In this document: positions 44,284 to 54,347 of the stretch, one piece after another
Numbering within the stretch: position 1 is the first letter of the stretch
Layout of the letters: each line of letters begins with the position of its first letter
Assembly: GCF_900187325.1 (NCBI RefSeq)
Contig: NZ_FZMZ01000006.1
Coordinates: 1,355,465 to 1,419,464, forward strand
Direction of reading: 5' to 3'
DNA: 64,000 bases
Source: Virgibacillus ndiopensis
GTDB taxonomy: Bacteria > Bacillota > Bacilli > Bacillales > Amphibacillaceae
Translations under genes and position numbers: made by a program
The notes under the pieces: generated by a model
The model's database searches: none
What the model was told of the DNA's origin: nothing
What the model saw: the letters and a program-made list of their open reading frames with translations, nothing else

Positions 44284-44769
44284 ATGATAACGTTTAGAGA
44301 TTATTACAATAACGAAGTAACCCTTTCGTTTGCTGACCATCCTTTTTCAAAACAACCAAAACATGTATGGGTAATAAGTTACTTTCACGATAAATGGGTG
44401 TTAACAAAACATAAGGATCGTGGATTGGAATTTCCTGGTGGTAAGGTTGAAAAGAACGAAACTGCGGAAGAAGCGGCAATTCGAGAAGTAAAAGAAGAAA
44501 CTGGTGGCATCGTCCTGAGTTTAGACTATATCGGACAATATTTTGTTGCGGGAAAAGGAGGCAACATTATTAAAAATGTATATTTTGCAGAAATTAAAGA
44601 TTTAATTAAACAACAGACCTATTATGAAACAGAGGGGCCAGTACTGCTAGAAACAATTCCAGATGATGTAAAGAAGGATAATTTATATAGTTTTATTATG
44701 AAGGATGGAGTTTTAACTAATTGTATGGATCATATTAAAGCGGGTTTCATAACAAAGAATCGCTCTTGA
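44284..44769 (+). CDS. ytkD: Nudix hydrolase YtkD (8-oxo-dGTPase type)
   Basis: The 161-aa protein contains a full Nudix box: G-x5-E-x7-R-E-V-K-E-E-T-G-G (from GGKVEKNETAEE to REVKEETGG). Before it lies HDKWVLTKHKDRGLEFPGG as in YtkD, a sanitising enzyme that hydrolyses 8-oxo-dGTP and other nucleoside triphosphates. The frame extends 20 codons upstream into the previous gene, but a GAGG site and homology place the start at ATG 44284. The last codons form part of a terminator hairpin. Confidence 0.85.
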   Translation: MITFRDYYNNEVTLSFADHPFSKQPKHVWVISYFHDKWVLTKHKDRGLEFPGGKVEKNETAEEAAIREVKEETGGIVLSLDYIGQYFVAGKGGNIIKNVYFAEIKDLIKQQTYYETEGPVLLETIPDDVKKDNLYSFIMKDGVLTNCMDHIKAGFITKNRS

Positions 44770-44790
44770 TTGGAGGCGATTCTTTGTAAT
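44754..44790 (+). terminator. Hairpin over the ytkD stop codon
   Basis: AAAGAATCGC / GCGATTCTTT arms enclose the TGA stop in the loop. The T tract is weak (TTTGTAATT). Confidence 0.5.
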
Positions 44791-44832
44791 TAAATTAGAA
44801 AATCAAATTGTTTACATCTCTTGCTTCTAAAT

Positions 44833-45639
44833 CTAACCTGTATGCTTGATTAACCAGCTTTCAATTTTTTCAACGATTTTGTACATGATACCCGCAACTA
44901 TAGCTATGACAATTAAACTTGACATTACTAAAGTAAAATCAAACACTTGGAATCCGTAAACAATCAGATATCCTAATCCTTGTTTTGATACGAGAAATTC
45001 TCCTACAATCACCCCAACCCACGAAAGTCCAACATTTACTTTTAATGTAGAAATCATTGTAGGAAGTGTTGCTGGAAATATGGCTTCCTTAAAACATTGT
45101 ATTTGACTTGCTCCGAAACTTTTTAAAACCTTTTCGTAATTAGGATCCACTTCCCTAAATCCTGAATAAACAACTAGGGTCGTGATGACAACGGAGATGA
45201 TTGCCCCCATTGCTATGATGGATACATAACCAGGACCAAGAGCTACGATAATAATTGGTCCTAATGCAACCTTAGGCATAGCATTCATAATAACTAGATA
45301 GGGATCCATAATTTTGGAGAGTCTATCTGAGAACCATAGCAAAGTGGCAATGATAATCCCAAGAATCGTACCTAATATGAATCCAAGTACTGTTTCAAAC
45401 AAAGTTACTTGTACATGGGGTAGAATGGATCCATCGGAAAATTTACTAATTAGTAAGTCAACAACTTTCGAAGGAGAACTAAATAATAATGGATCAACCC
45501 AATATAATCTACTGGCAATCTCCCAGATCGCAAAAAAACTAATTAAGATAATAACTTGCCAAGATATAATTATTTTCTTCTCACGTTTTAATTTATTTTT
45601 ATAGTTTTCAAACAGATAAAGATCAGATTTGGGATTCAT
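44833..45639 (-). CDS. ytlD: ABC transporter permease (YtlD-like, SsuC/TauC/ThiX family)
   Basis: The 268-aa permease has six helices with the BPD_transp_1 EAA-like loop ([33 protein letters not shown]). It belongs to the nitrate/sulfonate/taurine/thiamine-precursor class. Its start at 45639, with AAAGGTGGTG, lies inside the ATPase gene end (17-base overlap); the frame could be extended to 45681. It is the third gene of a binding protein-ATPase-permease operon corresponding to ytlA-ytlC-ytlD of B. subtilis. The substrate is unknown. Confidence 0.82.
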   Translation of the reverse strand: MNPKSDLYLFENYKNKLKREKKIIISWQVIILISFFAIWEIASRLYWVDPLLFSSPSKVVDLLISKFSDGSILPHVQVTLFETVLGFILGTILGIIIATLLWFSDRLSKIMDPYLVIMNAMPKVALGPIIIVALGPGYVSIIAMGAIISVVITTLVVYSGFREVDPNYEKVLKSFGASQIQCFKEAIFPATLPTMISTLKVNVGLSWVGVIVGEFLVSKQGLGYLIVYGFQVFDFTLVMSSLIVIAIVAGIMYKIVEKIESWLIKHTG

Positions 45640-46438
45640 TTTGATTTGACACCACCTTTGTTTGTCCGGAGGTTGATTCATTTTTATTTAATTCATCCCA
45701 AATCCTATCAAACAAAATTTGATATTTTGGATGTTTACGGACTAAAAATGGTGTTTCGTTTCTTAGCTCGAGCGGAACTTCAAATATTTTAGCAATAGAT
45801 CCTGGATTGGAATCCATTACTAGTATTCGGTCACTCATCGAGATAGCCTCACCGATATCGTGAGTGACTAATACAGCAGTTTTATGATACGAACGTAAAA
45901 GTTGTGAAACTAAATCCTCTAATTTAAGTTTAGTTTGATAATCAAGGGCAGAAAACGGTTCATCCAAAAGTAATATTTTAGGATCTGTTATAAGAGTCCT
46001 TACTAATGCTACACGTTGTCGCATCCCGCCAGATAAAGCGTTTGGGTATGAATTTGCAACATTAGATAAACCAACTTCTTTAAGCATCTTTAATGCTTCA
46101 TTTTCTACTTCTGAAGTTTTTGAGCGGCCAATTTTAGGACCAATTAAACTATTTTCTTTAATCGTTTTCCAAGGAAACAGATAGTCCTGTTGCAGCATAT
46201 AACCAATTGCGAGGTCAGAGTCATTGATTAATTTTCCTTCTAACAGAACTTCTCCGGCAGTTTGTTTTATGATTCCTGCAATAATTGATAGAATCGTTGA
46301 TTTTCCACAGCCACTAGGACCAAGTAAAGCAATAAACTCTCCATCTTTTACCGAAAAAGATATATTATCTAATGCTTTTGTATAATTATTTTTAGAAAAA
46401 TAGTGATGTGAAACATGATCTAAGGTAAGAAATGACAC
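45623..46438 (-). CDS. ytlC: ABC transporter ATPase (YtlC-like)
   Basis: The 271-aa ATPase shows Walker [10 protein letters not shown], signature LSGGMRQR and Walker [13 protein letters not shown] with H-loop VTHDIGEA, as in SsuB/TauB/NrtD-type transporters. The likely start is GTG 46438 ([14 protein letters not shown]), behind AAGGAGGGG; the longer frame to 46501 overlaps the binding-protein gene and lacks a good site. It lies 13 bases after ytlA and overlaps ytlD. Confidence 0.85.
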   Translation of the reverse strand: MSFLTLDHVSHHYFSKNNYTKALDNISFSVKDGEFIALLGPSGCGKSTILSIIAGIIKQTAGEVLLEGKLINDSDLAIGYMLQQDYLFPWKTIKENSLIGPKIGRSKTSEVENEALKMLKEVGLSNVANSYPNALSGGMRQRVALVRTLITDPKILLLDEPFSALDYQTKLKLEDLVSQLLRSYHKTAVLVTHDIGEAISMSDRILVMDSNPGSIAKIFEVPLELRNETPFLVRKHPKYQILFDRIWDELNKNESTSGQTKVVSNQNESQI

Positions 46439-46451
46439 TGACTTCCCCTCC

Positions 46452-47450
46452 TTAGTTGTTGATAACTTCCTCTGCAAACTTGGTATTAACAAGCTCTGCA
46501 TAAGGAACGTCCGCTGGTAATTCTCCAGCTTCTTTCATGATATCTTTCAGATTATTCCATTCTTCTTCATCTAAAATCGGATCTGTTGCAAAAGAACCCT
46601 GACTCTTATAACGATCGATAGATGAAGCGAGCATATCCAATTCAGTATCTTCAAAATATGGCTGGATTACTTCAGCAATTTCTTTTGCTGAATGTTCCTG
46701 TACCCATTGTTGTGCTGTATAAACTGCCTTGGTAAAACGCTTTATTGCTTCTTCATTTTCATCCAAGAAACTTTGTTTAGCCATATATACAGTGTATGGT
46801 ACGTGCCCTGATTCCTCGCCGAAGGAAGCGATAATATGGCCTTTTCCTTCTTTTTCAAAAATACTAGCAGTTGGTTCGAATAATTGAACATATTCAGCAT
46901 CACCGGATACAAAAGCACCAGGAATATTAGCGAAATCAACGTTTTGCAGCAGATTTAGGTCTGCATGGGGATCGATATCATGTTTTTTAAGCACAAATTC
47001 TCCAACCATCTGCGGCATGCCGCCTTTACGTTGACCTAGAAATGTACTTCCTTTAAGATCCTCCCATTTAAAATCTGGTTTAGGTTCTTTTGCGACTAAG
47101 AATGTACCATCAGTTTGGGTCAACTGTGCAAAGTTGATTGCATAGTCCTTAGAATCCTGCGCATACACATAAATGGATGTTTCTGAACCGACAAGGGCAA
47201 CATCAGCTCCGTTTGAAAGCAAAGCAGTCATTGTTTTGTCACCGCCCCATGTTGTTTGTAGCTCGACGTCTATTCCTTCATCCTCAAAAAACCCTTTTTC
47301 AATTGCGACATATTGTGGGGCATAAAATAATGATCGTGTTACTTCAGCTATTTTAATTGATGTTTTTTCAGTCGTTTTGTTTGAATTACAAGCAGATAGG
47401 AAAATTAGCAGTATGCTAGAAAAAAGCAATAAATACTTAAACTTTCTCAT
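46452..47450 (-). CDS. ytlA: ABC transporter substrate-binding lipoprotein (YtlA-like, NMT1/SsuA fold)
   Basis: The 332-aa lipoprotein has signal LLLFSSILLIFLSAC with lipobox Cys near residue 20. Its mature part follows the NMT1/THI5-SsuA-TauA pattern: TRSLFYAPQYVAIEKGFFEDEGIDVELQTTWGG, then VGSETSIYVYAQ. Ligands in this group include sulfonates, thiamine pyrimidine precursors and riboflavin; no riboswitch precedes the operon, so none is favoured. The frame extends to 47549, but AAAGGA favours ATG 47450. Confidence 0.83.
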   Translation of the reverse strand: MRKFKYLLLFSSILLIFLSACNSNKTTEKTSIKIAEVTRSLFYAPQYVAIEKGFFEDEGIDVELQTTWGGDKTMTALLSNGADVALVGSETSIYVYAQDSKDYAINFAQLTQTDGTFLVAKEPKPDFKWEDLKGSTFLGQRKGGMPQMVGEFVLKKHDIDPHADLNLLQNVDFANIPGAFVSGDAEYVQLFEPTASIFEKEGKGHIIASFGEESGHVPYTVYMAKQSFLDENEEAIKRFTKAVYTAQQWVQEHSAKEIAEVIQPYFEDTELDMLASSIDRYKSQGSFATDPILDEEEWNNLKDIMKEAGELPADVPYAELVNTKFAEEVINN

Positions 47451-47596
47451 GCTGTTCGTTCCTTTCATGTTCAAATAGGTTATTTCAAAATAGTGTATGT
47501 TTTTATGGAAAATGTGTGAACGCCTAATTTTTAAGAAAATCTCAAACAATGGGCCGCGTCATTTAGATACCAAAAGTTAAAGGTCGAGCGGAAGGG

Positions 47597-47637
47597 GATG
47601 AAATCGGAGAAAATAACCGATTTCGTCTTGTTTTTTC
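47597..47637. terminator. Terminator-like hairpin upstream of ytlA
   Basis: GATGAAATCGG pairs with CCGATTTCGTC around an AGAAAATAA loop and is followed by TTGTTTTTTC on the + strand. No + strand gene precedes it, so its purpose is unclear; it sits just left of element B. Confidence 0.6.
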
Positions 47638-47654
47638 AATAATGCTTTTGAAGA

Positions 47655-48322
47655 TTGTAGTTTTTATATGAAAACCATAAACTGCGACATAAACACCAAG
47701 CCGAGAAGACGAAAAATTTTACTTTCATACTAGACATCCTGGGGAGATGATGCTCAGCAGGAGAGCGTGAATTTCAGCAGGAGAGCAGGAATATCGGCAG
47801 GAGAGCAGGAACATCAGCAGGAGAGCAGGAATATCGGCAGAAGAGCATGAACATCGGCAGGAGAGCGTGAACATCGGCAGTAGAGCAGGAATATCGGCAG
47901 GAGAGCGTGAACATCGGCAGGAGAGCGTGAACATCAGCAGTAGAGAGCAGGAATATCGGCAGGAGAGCAGGAACATCAGCAGGAGAGCAGGAATATCGGC
48001 AGGAGAGCGTGAACATCGGCAGGAGAGCGTGAACATCGGCAGGAGAGCGTGAACATCAGCAGGAGAGCGTGAACATCAGCAGGAGAGCAGGAATATCGGC
48101 AGAAGAGCGTGAACATCAGCAGGAGAGCAGGAATATCGGCAGGAGAGCGTGAACATCGGCAGTAGAGCAGGAATATCGGCAGGAGAGCGTGAACATCGGC
48201 AGGAGAGCAGGAATATCGGCAGGGGAGCAAGAATAGCAGCTGCTCCGGAAATCGTAGTGTATACTGGCTGTGGGAATAATAGCTACATAAGATAACTTAC
48301 GTCGTATTTTACTGAAACTACG
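47655..48322. mobile_element. MITE-like element B (inverted ends, longer minisatellite core)
   Basis: The left end TTGTAGTTTTTA...AACTGCGACATAAA and right end TTACGTCGTATTTT (48297-48310), then ...GAAACTACG, are inverted copies. The spacers match element A almost base for base: left ...CATCCTGGGGAGATGATGCTC and right AGCTGCTCCGGAAATCGTAG, then GTATACTGGCTGTGGGAATA. B has an extra ~10 bases (CGAGAAGACG) in the left spacer and ten more repeat units. No coding capacity for transposition is seen. Confidence 0.6.
47756..48237. repeat. 20-bp tandem repeat array B, 24 units
   Basis: Twenty-four units follow the same consensus as array A. All are 20 bp except unit 10 (47936-47957), which has a two-base AG insertion. 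Four positions switch between two states; the type GTGAACATC is commonest here. Units 6-8 recur as units 20-22, and units 2-4 resemble units 10-12, pointing to block duplication. The last unit is degenerate (AAGAATAGC) as in array A. Confidence 0.93.
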
Positions 48323-48359
48323 TAGTAAACAGAAAAAAATATATGAATAGAGCATTCAT

Positions 48360-48394
48360 AAAAAAACCGATCTCCATATTTAGAGATCGGTTGC
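48360..48394 (-). terminator. Terminator of pckA
   Basis: On the - strand ACCGATCTC / GAGATCGGT with a TAAATATG loop is followed by seven T. It lies about 65 bases past the pckA stop. Confidence 0.83.
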
Positions 48395-48460
48395 CAGCAT
48401 TATATGGCGATACGCTTTTCCTTCATATATAAAAATCCATTTAGGATGAGGAAACACTAT

Positions 48461-50053
48461 TTATTCCGGTTTATAAATCGGTCCTGCTTGAATAATATCA
48501 TCACTTGCTTGGGTGAATTTTTTAAAGTTATTGTGAAATTTCATAGCAAGTGATTTAGCTGCTTCATCGTAGGCGTTTTTGTCTGCCCAAGTATTTTTCG
48601 GTACCAACACTTCATCTGGTACCCCAGGTACATGCATTGGGATTTCAAGCCCAAAGATGTCATCTTTTACAGTTTCAACGGTATTAAGTTCTCCTTCTAA
48701 TGCAGAGTGAACCATTGCTCTAGTGTATGAGAGTTTCATGCGATTTCCTACACCATAGGATCCACCAGTCCAGCCGGTATTTACTAAGAATACATTTGTG
48801 CTGAACTGATCAATTTTTTCACCAAGCATTTTTGCATATGTTGATGGCGCGAGTGGTAAAAATGGTGAACCAAAACATGCTGAGAATGTTGCTTGTGGCT
48901 CAGTAACACCGCGCTCTGTACCTGCTAACTTACTTGTATATCCACTTAAAAAGTGGTACATTGCTTGTTCTTTTGTCAATTTGCTGATTGGAGGTAATGT
49001 ACCAGATGCATCAGCGGTTAAAAAGATAATCGTATTCGGATGACCAGCCACACTAGGTGATACGATGTTATCAATGTTTTCGATTGGATACGCTGCTCGC
49101 GTATTTTCTGTTAGTGATGTGTCATCATAATCTGGAAGTCGTGACTTATCATCGATTAATACGTTTTCTAATACGCTACCAAAGCGAATTGCATTAAAAA
49201 TTTGAGGTTCTTTTTCTTGAGATAGGTTGATACATTTTGCATAACAACCTCCCTCTATATTAAACACACCATTTGGGCTCCAACCATGTTCATCATCCCC
49301 GATTAGACGACGATATGGGTCTGCAGATAATGTTGTTTTTCCTGTTCCAGAAAGACCGAAGAATAATGCGACATCACCTTCCTGGCCAACATTTGCTGAA
49401 CAGTGCATAGAAAGTATTTCTTTTTGTGGAAGTATATAATTCATGACAGAGAAAATAGATTTTTTAATTTCCCCGGCATATTCTGTTCCACCAATCAAAA
49501 CTATGCGTCTTTTGAATGACACAAGAATGAATGTTTCTGAATTCGTTCCGTCGACTGTAGGATCTGCCTTATATGTTGGAGCAGATACTACTGTAAATTC
49601 AGATCTATGTGTTTTTAGTTCTTCTTCTGTTGGTGTAATGAATAATTGACGAGCAAATAAATTATGCCATGCATATTCATTGATTACTTGAATAGGTAAA
49701 CGATGTTTGTGATCGGCTCCAGCAAATCCTTTAAATGAGTATAATTCTTTTTTGTTTTTTAAATATGCAATAACTTTCTCATAAAGTTGTTCAAACTTAT
49801 CTTCATCAATTGCTTGATTAACAAGACCCCAGTCAATGAACTTTTCGCAAATGTCATCTTTGACAATAAATTTATCTTTAGGTGAACGACCAGTATATTT
49901 TCCTGTAGTTGCTTGAATTGCACCTGTTGCAGTTAGGATACCTTCGTTACTGGATAATATCTTCTCAACTAATCGCGGTACAGATAAATTATTTTGAATG
50001 TTTTTGTGTGTGAATAGATCTTGTAATAATAAAGTTTCTTCCACCGATTTCAT
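48461..50053 (-). CDS. pckA: Phosphoenolpyruvate carboxykinase (ATP) PckA
   Basis: The 530-aa enzyme turns oxaloacetate and ATP into PEP, CO2 and ADP, the entry to gluconeogenesis. The kinase P-loop [11 protein letters not shown], the RSPKDKF substrate stretch, [12 protein letters not shown] and [15 protein letters not shown] are present. The gene is monocistronic and divergent from the metK leader. In Bacillus it is repressed by glucose through CcpN; I could not mark a certain site in the AT-rich upstream region. Confidence 0.96.
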   Translation of the reverse strand: MKSVEETLLLQDLFTHKNIQNNLSVPRLVEKILSSNEGILTATGAIQATTGKYTGRSPKDKFIVKDDICEKFIDWGLVNQAIDEDKFEQLYEKVIAYLKNKKELYSFKGFAGADHKHRLPIQVINEYAWHNLFARQLFITPTEEELKTHRSEFTVVSAPTYKADPTVDGTNSETFILVSFKRRIVLIGGTEYAGEIKKSIFSVMNYILPQKEILSMHCSANVGQEGDVALFFGLSGTGKTTLSADPYRRLIGDDEHGWSPNGVFNIEGGCYAKCINLSQEKEPQIFNAIRFGSVLENVLIDDKSRLPDYDDTSLTENTRAAYPIENIDNIVSPSVAGHPNTIIFLTADASGTLPPISKLTKEQAMYHFLSGYTSKLAGTERGVTEPQATFSACFGSPFLPLAPSTYAKMLGEKIDQFSTNVFLVNTGWTGGSYGVGNRMKLSYTRAMVHSALEGELNTVETVKDDIFGLEIPMHVPGVPDEVLVPKNTWADKNAYDEAAKSLAMKFHNNFKKFTQASDDIIQAGPIYKPE

Positions 50054-50198
50054 AATGATACCTTCCTTTTATGATGGATTTTGTTATGTCCAACTTTCTA
50101 AATCTGATTATTAGTATAACACATTAATTTTAATAATCCATACTAATAAAGTATTTTATTTAAAAACTAATATTTTGTACCTGTTTACCCTAAATAAG

Positions 50199-50227
50199 TT
50201 GACATAGCACAGCTAATTCGTTACGAT
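50199..50227 (+). promoter_or_regulatory. Sigma-A promoter of metK
   Basis: TTGACA (50199-50204) and TACGAT (50222-50227) with a 17-base spacer, just before the SAM riboswitch. Confidence 0.65.
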
Positions 50228-50240
50228 AAATTCCGAACGG

Positions 50241-50352
50241 ACTCTCTTATTCAGAGTTGGTGGAGGGACAGACCCGATGAAGCCCAGCAACCGTCACATT
50301 TGTGAAAAGGTGCTAACCTGATGCAAGGATATTTCCTTGAGCAATAAGAGCG
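50241..50352 (+). promoter_or_regulatory. SAM-I riboswitch (S-box) of metK
   Basis: The P1 stem CTCTTAT / ATAAGAG encloses the S-box core: AGAGTTGGTGGAGGGACAGA, CCCGATGAAGCCCAGCAACC, AAGGTGCTAACCTGATGCAA and a GATATTTCCTTGAGC P4-side. SAM binding favours the terminator that follows, giving feedback on metK. Confidence 0.96.
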
Positions 50353-50358
50353 AAAGGT

Positions 50359-50399
50359 CACAACTCCTTTCCTCAGATTTGTAGGAAGGGCTTTTTTTG
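50359..50399 (+). terminator. S-box terminator before metK
   Basis: The CCTTTCCT / AGGAAGGG stem with a CAGATTTGT loop is followed by CTTTTTTT; it is the off-state structure of the riboswitch. Confidence 0.85.
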
Positions 50400-50474
50400 T
50401 TTCAAAAGGTAAGAATATAGCTGAAAAAGATAAATAGAGTTCCGTACCATATTTTAAAGGGAGGATTTAGCCAT

Positions 50475-51674
50475 ATGGCTTCAAATCGTCGTTTATTTAC
50501 GTCCGAATCTGTAACGGAAGGACATCCAGATAAAATTTGTGATCAGATTTCAGATGCAATTTTGGATGAAATTTTATCAAAAGATCCAAATGCTCGTGTT
50601 GCATGTGAAACTACTGTAACTACAGGATTAGTATTAGTTTCAGGAGAGATTTCTACTACAACTTATGTAGATATTCCTGCAATAGTTAGACAAACAATTA
50701 AAGATATCGGTTATACCCGTGCAAAATTTGGTTTTGATGCTGAAACATGTGCTGTTCTAACAGCAATTGATGAACAATCTGCTGACATTGCTGGTGGTGT
50801 AGATACCGCACTGGAAAAAAGACAAGGTAAAATGTCAGATGAAGAAATTGCTGCAATTGGTGCAGGTGACCAAGGATTAATGTTTGGTTTTGCATGTGAT
50901 GAAACAGAGGAATTAATGCCGCTACCAATAGCACTTGCGCATAAAATGGCAAAACGTTTGGCTGATGTGCGAAAAGATGAGATACTTGCATACTTACGTC
51001 CTGACGGAAAAACACAAGTAACAGTAGAATATGATGAAAATGATAATCCTATTAAAGTTGATACGATTGTTATCTCTACACAACATCATCAAGATATCAC
51101 TACAGAGCAAATCGAAAATGATTTGATCGAACATGTTATTCGTCCAGTTGTACCTGAAAATTTATTAGATGAAACTACAAAGTATTTCATTAACCCAACA
51201 GGTCGCTTCGTTATTGGCGGTCCACAGGGTGATGCAGGGCTAACTGGCCGTAAAATCATTGTTGACACATATGGAGGATATGCCCGCCATGGTGGGGGAG
51301 CATTCAGTGGTAAGGATTCGACAAAAGTTGACCGTTCAGCAGCATATGCGGCACGTTATGTTGCTAAAAATATTGTTGCTGCTAAATTGGCAAATACATG
51401 TGAAGTTCAATTAGCCTATGCAATTGGTGTTGCTGAACCTGTATCGATTGCAATTAATACATTTGGTTCTGGTACTGTTAGTGAAGAAAAATTGGTTGAA
51501 GCAGTTCGTGAATTGTTTGATTTACGACCAGCAGGAATTATCCGTATGCTTGATTTACAAAGACCAATATTTAGAAATACAGCTGCCTATGGACATTTTG
51601 GCAGAACAGATATTTTGTTCCCATGGGAGAGAACGGATAAGGTTGAAGAATTGAAAGCATTAGTGGAAAAATAA
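50475..51674 (+). CDS. metK: S-adenosylmethionine synthetase MetK
   Basis: The 399-aa enzyme makes SAM from methionine and ATP. Signatures: [20 protein letters not shown], the methionine/ATP hexapeptide GAGDQG followed by LMFG, and the second motif [25 protein letters not shown] precedes the ATG. The S-box riboswitch upstream regulates it; a terminator follows. Confidence 0.97.
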   Translation: MASNRRLFTSESVTEGHPDKICDQISDAILDEILSKDPNARVACETTVTTGLVLVSGEISTTTYVDIPAIVRQTIKDIGYTRAKFGFDAETCAVLTAIDEQSADIAGGVDTALEKRQGKMSDEEIAAIGAGDQGLMFGFACDETEELMPLPIALAHKMAKRLADVRKDEILAYLRPDGKTQVTVEYDENDNPIKVDTIVISTQHHQDITTEQIENDLIEHVIRPVVPENLLDETTKYFINPTGRFVIGGPQGDAGLTGRKIIVDTYGGYARHGGGAFSGKDSTKVDRSAAYAARYVAKNIVAAKLANTCEVQLAYAIGVAEPVSIAINTFGSGTVSEEKLVEAVRELFDLRPAGIIRMLDLQRPIFRNTAAYGHFGRTDILFPWERTDKVEELKALVEK

Positions 51675-51679
51675 AACGA

Positions 51680-51720
51680 TGAAAAACACGGTTACTTCTA
51701 ATTGTATCCGTGTTTTTTTG
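51680..51720 (+). terminator. Terminator of metK
   Basis: AAAAACACGG / CCGTGTTTTT stem, long AT-rich loop, T run. Confidence 0.8.
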
Positions 51721-51801
51721 TGATAAAAATTAATAATAGATCACACTATATATTCGTAAGCATAAAATTGTTGTGAATAAAAGAATGGAAGAGGAGAATA
51801 T

Positions 51802-53685
51802 ATGTGTGGATTTATTGGTGAAGTACGAAATATACCTAAGAAAATGACTACCAATCAATTAAACGTGCTAAAACTACAAAACAATTTAATAAAACATCGA
51901 GGGCCAGATGATGAAGGCTATTACCATGATGACTATGTTTCATTTGGATTTAGGCGTTTAAGTATTATCGATATAGAGGGCGGACACCAACCATTTAGCT
52001 ATAATGATGGAAAAATATGGATTGTTTTTAATGGTGAGATTTACAATTATGTAGAACTACGTGAATGTTTACAGGTTAAAGGGTATGAGTTCATCACAGA
52101 CTCCGATACGGAAGTCATTGCTACGTTATTCTGTAAATATAAAGAGAATGCTTTTAAGTACTTACGTGGAATGTTTTCGGTTCTGGTGTGGGACAAAGAG
52201 AATGATACGTTGTACGGGGCACGTGATCGATTCGGTATTAAGCCATTGTATTATTATGAAACAGATGAACGTATTATTTTTGCATCTGAAAAGAAGAGTA
52301 TTCAATTAATGATGGGAAAAGGAGAAATAAGTCATGAAGCATTACAGCACTACTTAAGCTTTCAATTTGTACCTGAACCATTGACCATGACAAAAGGTAT
52401 TGAAATAGTTGAACCAGGTACATATTTAATGAAAAAACCTAAAGGAGAAATTTTATTTGAACGGTATTGGCAAGCAACGTTCAATCCTGTATTAATGGAT
52501 AAGTCAGATTGGATCAGGCGAATTAGAACTACATTGCAGGATTCCGTAAAGGTTCATATGCGTAGTGATGTTCCAGTTGGTGCATTTTTATCTGGTGGAA
52601 TTGATTCGTCTATTATCGTTGCACTTGCTCGGGAATTAAATCCAAGTCTAAAAACATTTACTGTCGGGTTTAAGGATGAAGGGTTTTCTGAGATTGATGT
52701 TGCAACGAAAACGGCTGAAAAATTAAACGTTGATAATTATTCATATATCGTTACGCCTGAAGAGTATGTAAAGGAACTACCTAGAATTATGTGGCATATG
52801 GACGATCCATTAGCCGATCCATCATGTGTTCCGTTATATTTTGTTGCGAGAGAAGCTCAAAAGCATGTTAAGGTTGTTTTGTCAGGTGAAGGGGCTGATG
52901 AATTATTTGGAGGATACAATATATACCGTGAACCAACGTCACTAAAAGTTTTCAGTTTTTTGCCAGCGCATACAAAAAATCTTTTAGCAAAAGTTGCCAA
53001 TTTGCTACCTGATGGTGTTAAAGGCAAAAGCTATATATTGCGCGGAGTTACGCCTTTACGTGATCGATATATTGGAAATGCTAAAATGTTTGAAAATGAA
53101 GAAAAGCTATTTGTTCTCAAGCAATATAAAGAAAACATTTTATATCAGCACATAACGAATAAACTGTTTGATATCGTTGAAAAAGAACCATTTGTTACTC
53201 AAATGCAATATATTGACATTTGTACATGGTTGCGTGGGGATATTTTGTTAAAAGCAGATAGAATGACAATGGCAAGCTCATTGGAATTAAGGGTACCATT
53301 TTTGGATAAAGAAGTATTTCGCGTTTCTAGTGAAATTCCAGTCGAACTAAAAGTTGTTAGTGGTACTACGAAAAGCATCTTACGGGAGGCTTTTCGAGGT
53401 ATTATTCCCATACATGTTCTTGACCGTAAAAAGCTAGGTTTCCCAGTACCAATCCGTCATTGGTTAAGAAATGAGTTGAATGGCTGGGCGAAGCAATTAA
53501 TACAAGAAAGTCAGACTGATCACTTGTTAAATAAACCATATATTCTTGATTTACTCAATACGCATTGTTGCGGGAAGAGGGACTATAGCAGAAAAATTTG
53601 GACCGTGTTGATGTTTATGCTGTGGCATCAAATTTTTGTAGAAAACAGGTATGATAAAGAGGCATTAATTAAGTTACAAAATTAA
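51802..53685 (+). CDS. asnB: Asparagine synthetase (glutamine-hydrolysing) AsnB
   Basis: The 627-aa enzyme has an N-terminal class II glutaminase domain with catalytic Cys2 (MCGFIGEV) and RGPDDEG, NGEIYNY, and SDTEVIATLF motifs. The C-terminal synthetase domain has the PP-loop SGGIDSS and SGEGADELFGGY. It makes asparagine from aspartate, glutamine and ATP. The same metK-asnB order is found in B. subtilis. It has its own terminator-like stem. Confidence 0.94.
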   Translation: MCGFIGEVRNIPKKMTTNQLNVLKLQNNLIKHRGPDDEGYYHDDYVSFGFRRLSIIDIEGGHQPFSYNDGKIWIVFNGEIYNYVELRECLQVKGYEFITDSDTEVIATLFCKYKENAFKYLRGMFSVLVWDKENDTLYGARDRFGIKPLYYYETDERIIFASEKKSIQLMMGKGEISHEALQHYLSFQFVPEPLTMTKGIEIVEPGTYLMKKPKGEILFERYWQATFNPVLMDKSDWIRRIRTTLQDSVKVHMRSDVPVGAFLSGGIDSSIIVALARELNPSLKTFTVGFKDEGFSEIDVATKTAEKLNVDNYSYIVTPEEYVKELPRIMWHMDDPLADPSCVPLYFVAREAQKHVKVVLSGEGADELFGGYNIYREPTSLKVFSFLPAHTKNLLAKVANLLPDGVKGKSYILRGVTPLRDRYIGNAKMFENEEKLFVLKQYKENILYQHITNKLFDIVEKEPFVTQMQYIDICTWLRGDILLKADRMTMASSLELRVPFLDKEVFRVSSEIPVELKVVSGTTKSILREAFRGIIPIHVLDRKKLGFPVPIRHWLRNELNGWAKQLIQESQTDHLLNKPYILDLLNTHCCGKRDYSRKIWTVLMFMLWHQIFVENRYDKEALIKLQN

Positions 53686-53687
53686 AA

Positions 53688-53722
53688 AGCTGAAGTTAAC
53701 AAATGGCTAGCTTAACTTCAGC
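53688..53722. terminator. Hairpin between convergent asnB and ytoA
   Basis: GCTGAAGTTAA / TTAACTTCAGC stem with an 11-13 base loop; no strong T tract on either strand. Confidence 0.55.
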
Positions 53723-53747
53723 ATCAATAATTTAGGGAGAAGAGCGT

Positions 53748-54275
53748 TTAAAATTCAATACCTAAATCAGTATTGTTCTTATAGTACTGTCCTTTTTCTA
53801 CGTATGATTTTCGGACGCGATCCATTTCCTCGTAATCCTTTTCTGTTAGATCTCGCACAACTTTAGCGGGTCTTCCTAATGCTAATGTATGGGCAGGTAT
53901 TGTTTTACCTGGAGGAACTAAACTACCTGCTCCAATAAATGCATTTTCTCCTATTTCAGCACCGTCTAAGATGATGGAACCCATGCCAATCAGTGCCTTC
54001 CTTTTTACTTTTGCGCCGTGCAATGTCACTTGATGTCCAATTGTAACATCATCCTCAACAATAGCCGGTTGATTTGGGCTTTGGTGAATCATGGTAAGAT
54101 CCTGTATACTAACACGTTTACCAATTCTGGTTGGTGCAACATCACCACGGATTACGGTATTAAACCAGATACTTGAATTTTCTCCGATGGTTACATCGCC
54201 GATAATGGTCGCATCCTTTGCAACAAAAACAGATTTATCGATTTGAGGTGTTATATTTTTATAAAGGTGTATCAT
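53748..54275 (-). CDS. ytoA: Gamma-carbonic-anhydrase-like protein YtoA
   Basis: The 175-aa left-handed beta-helix protein shows hexapeptide repeats (ATIIGDVTIGENSSIWFNTVIRGD) and the ligand His residues in IHQSPNQPAIVEDDVTIGHQVTLHGAKV. It belongs to the gamma-CA-like/YrdA group; zinc binding is likely, while carbonic anhydrase activity is not assured. It is monocistronic and divergent from ytpB across about 70 bases. Confidence 0.85.
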   Translation of the reverse strand: MIHLYKNITPQIDKSVFVAKDATIIGDVTIGENSSIWFNTVIRGDVAPTRIGKRVSIQDLTMIHQSPNQPAIVEDDVTIGHQVTLHGAKVKRKALIGMGSIILDGAEIGENAFIGAGSLVPPGKTIPAHTLALGRPAKVVRDLTEKDYEEMDRVRKSYVEKGQYYKNNTDLGIEF

Positions 54276-54347
54276 TTGCTTCCTCCTATTAAATATGATG
54301 ATATAATTAGTATAGCAAAAAAGTAGGATGGGAACGGAGGAAACGCT

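Noticed and set aside
47451..47600. TPP or other riboswitch upstream of ytlA
   Set aside because: No conserved aptamer blocks (such as the TPP CUGAGA motif) are present in the leader.
47725..48355. Several overlapping frames across array B, on both strands
   Set aside because: All three - strand frames are open because the 20-bp unit lacks stops; this is expected without coding selection.
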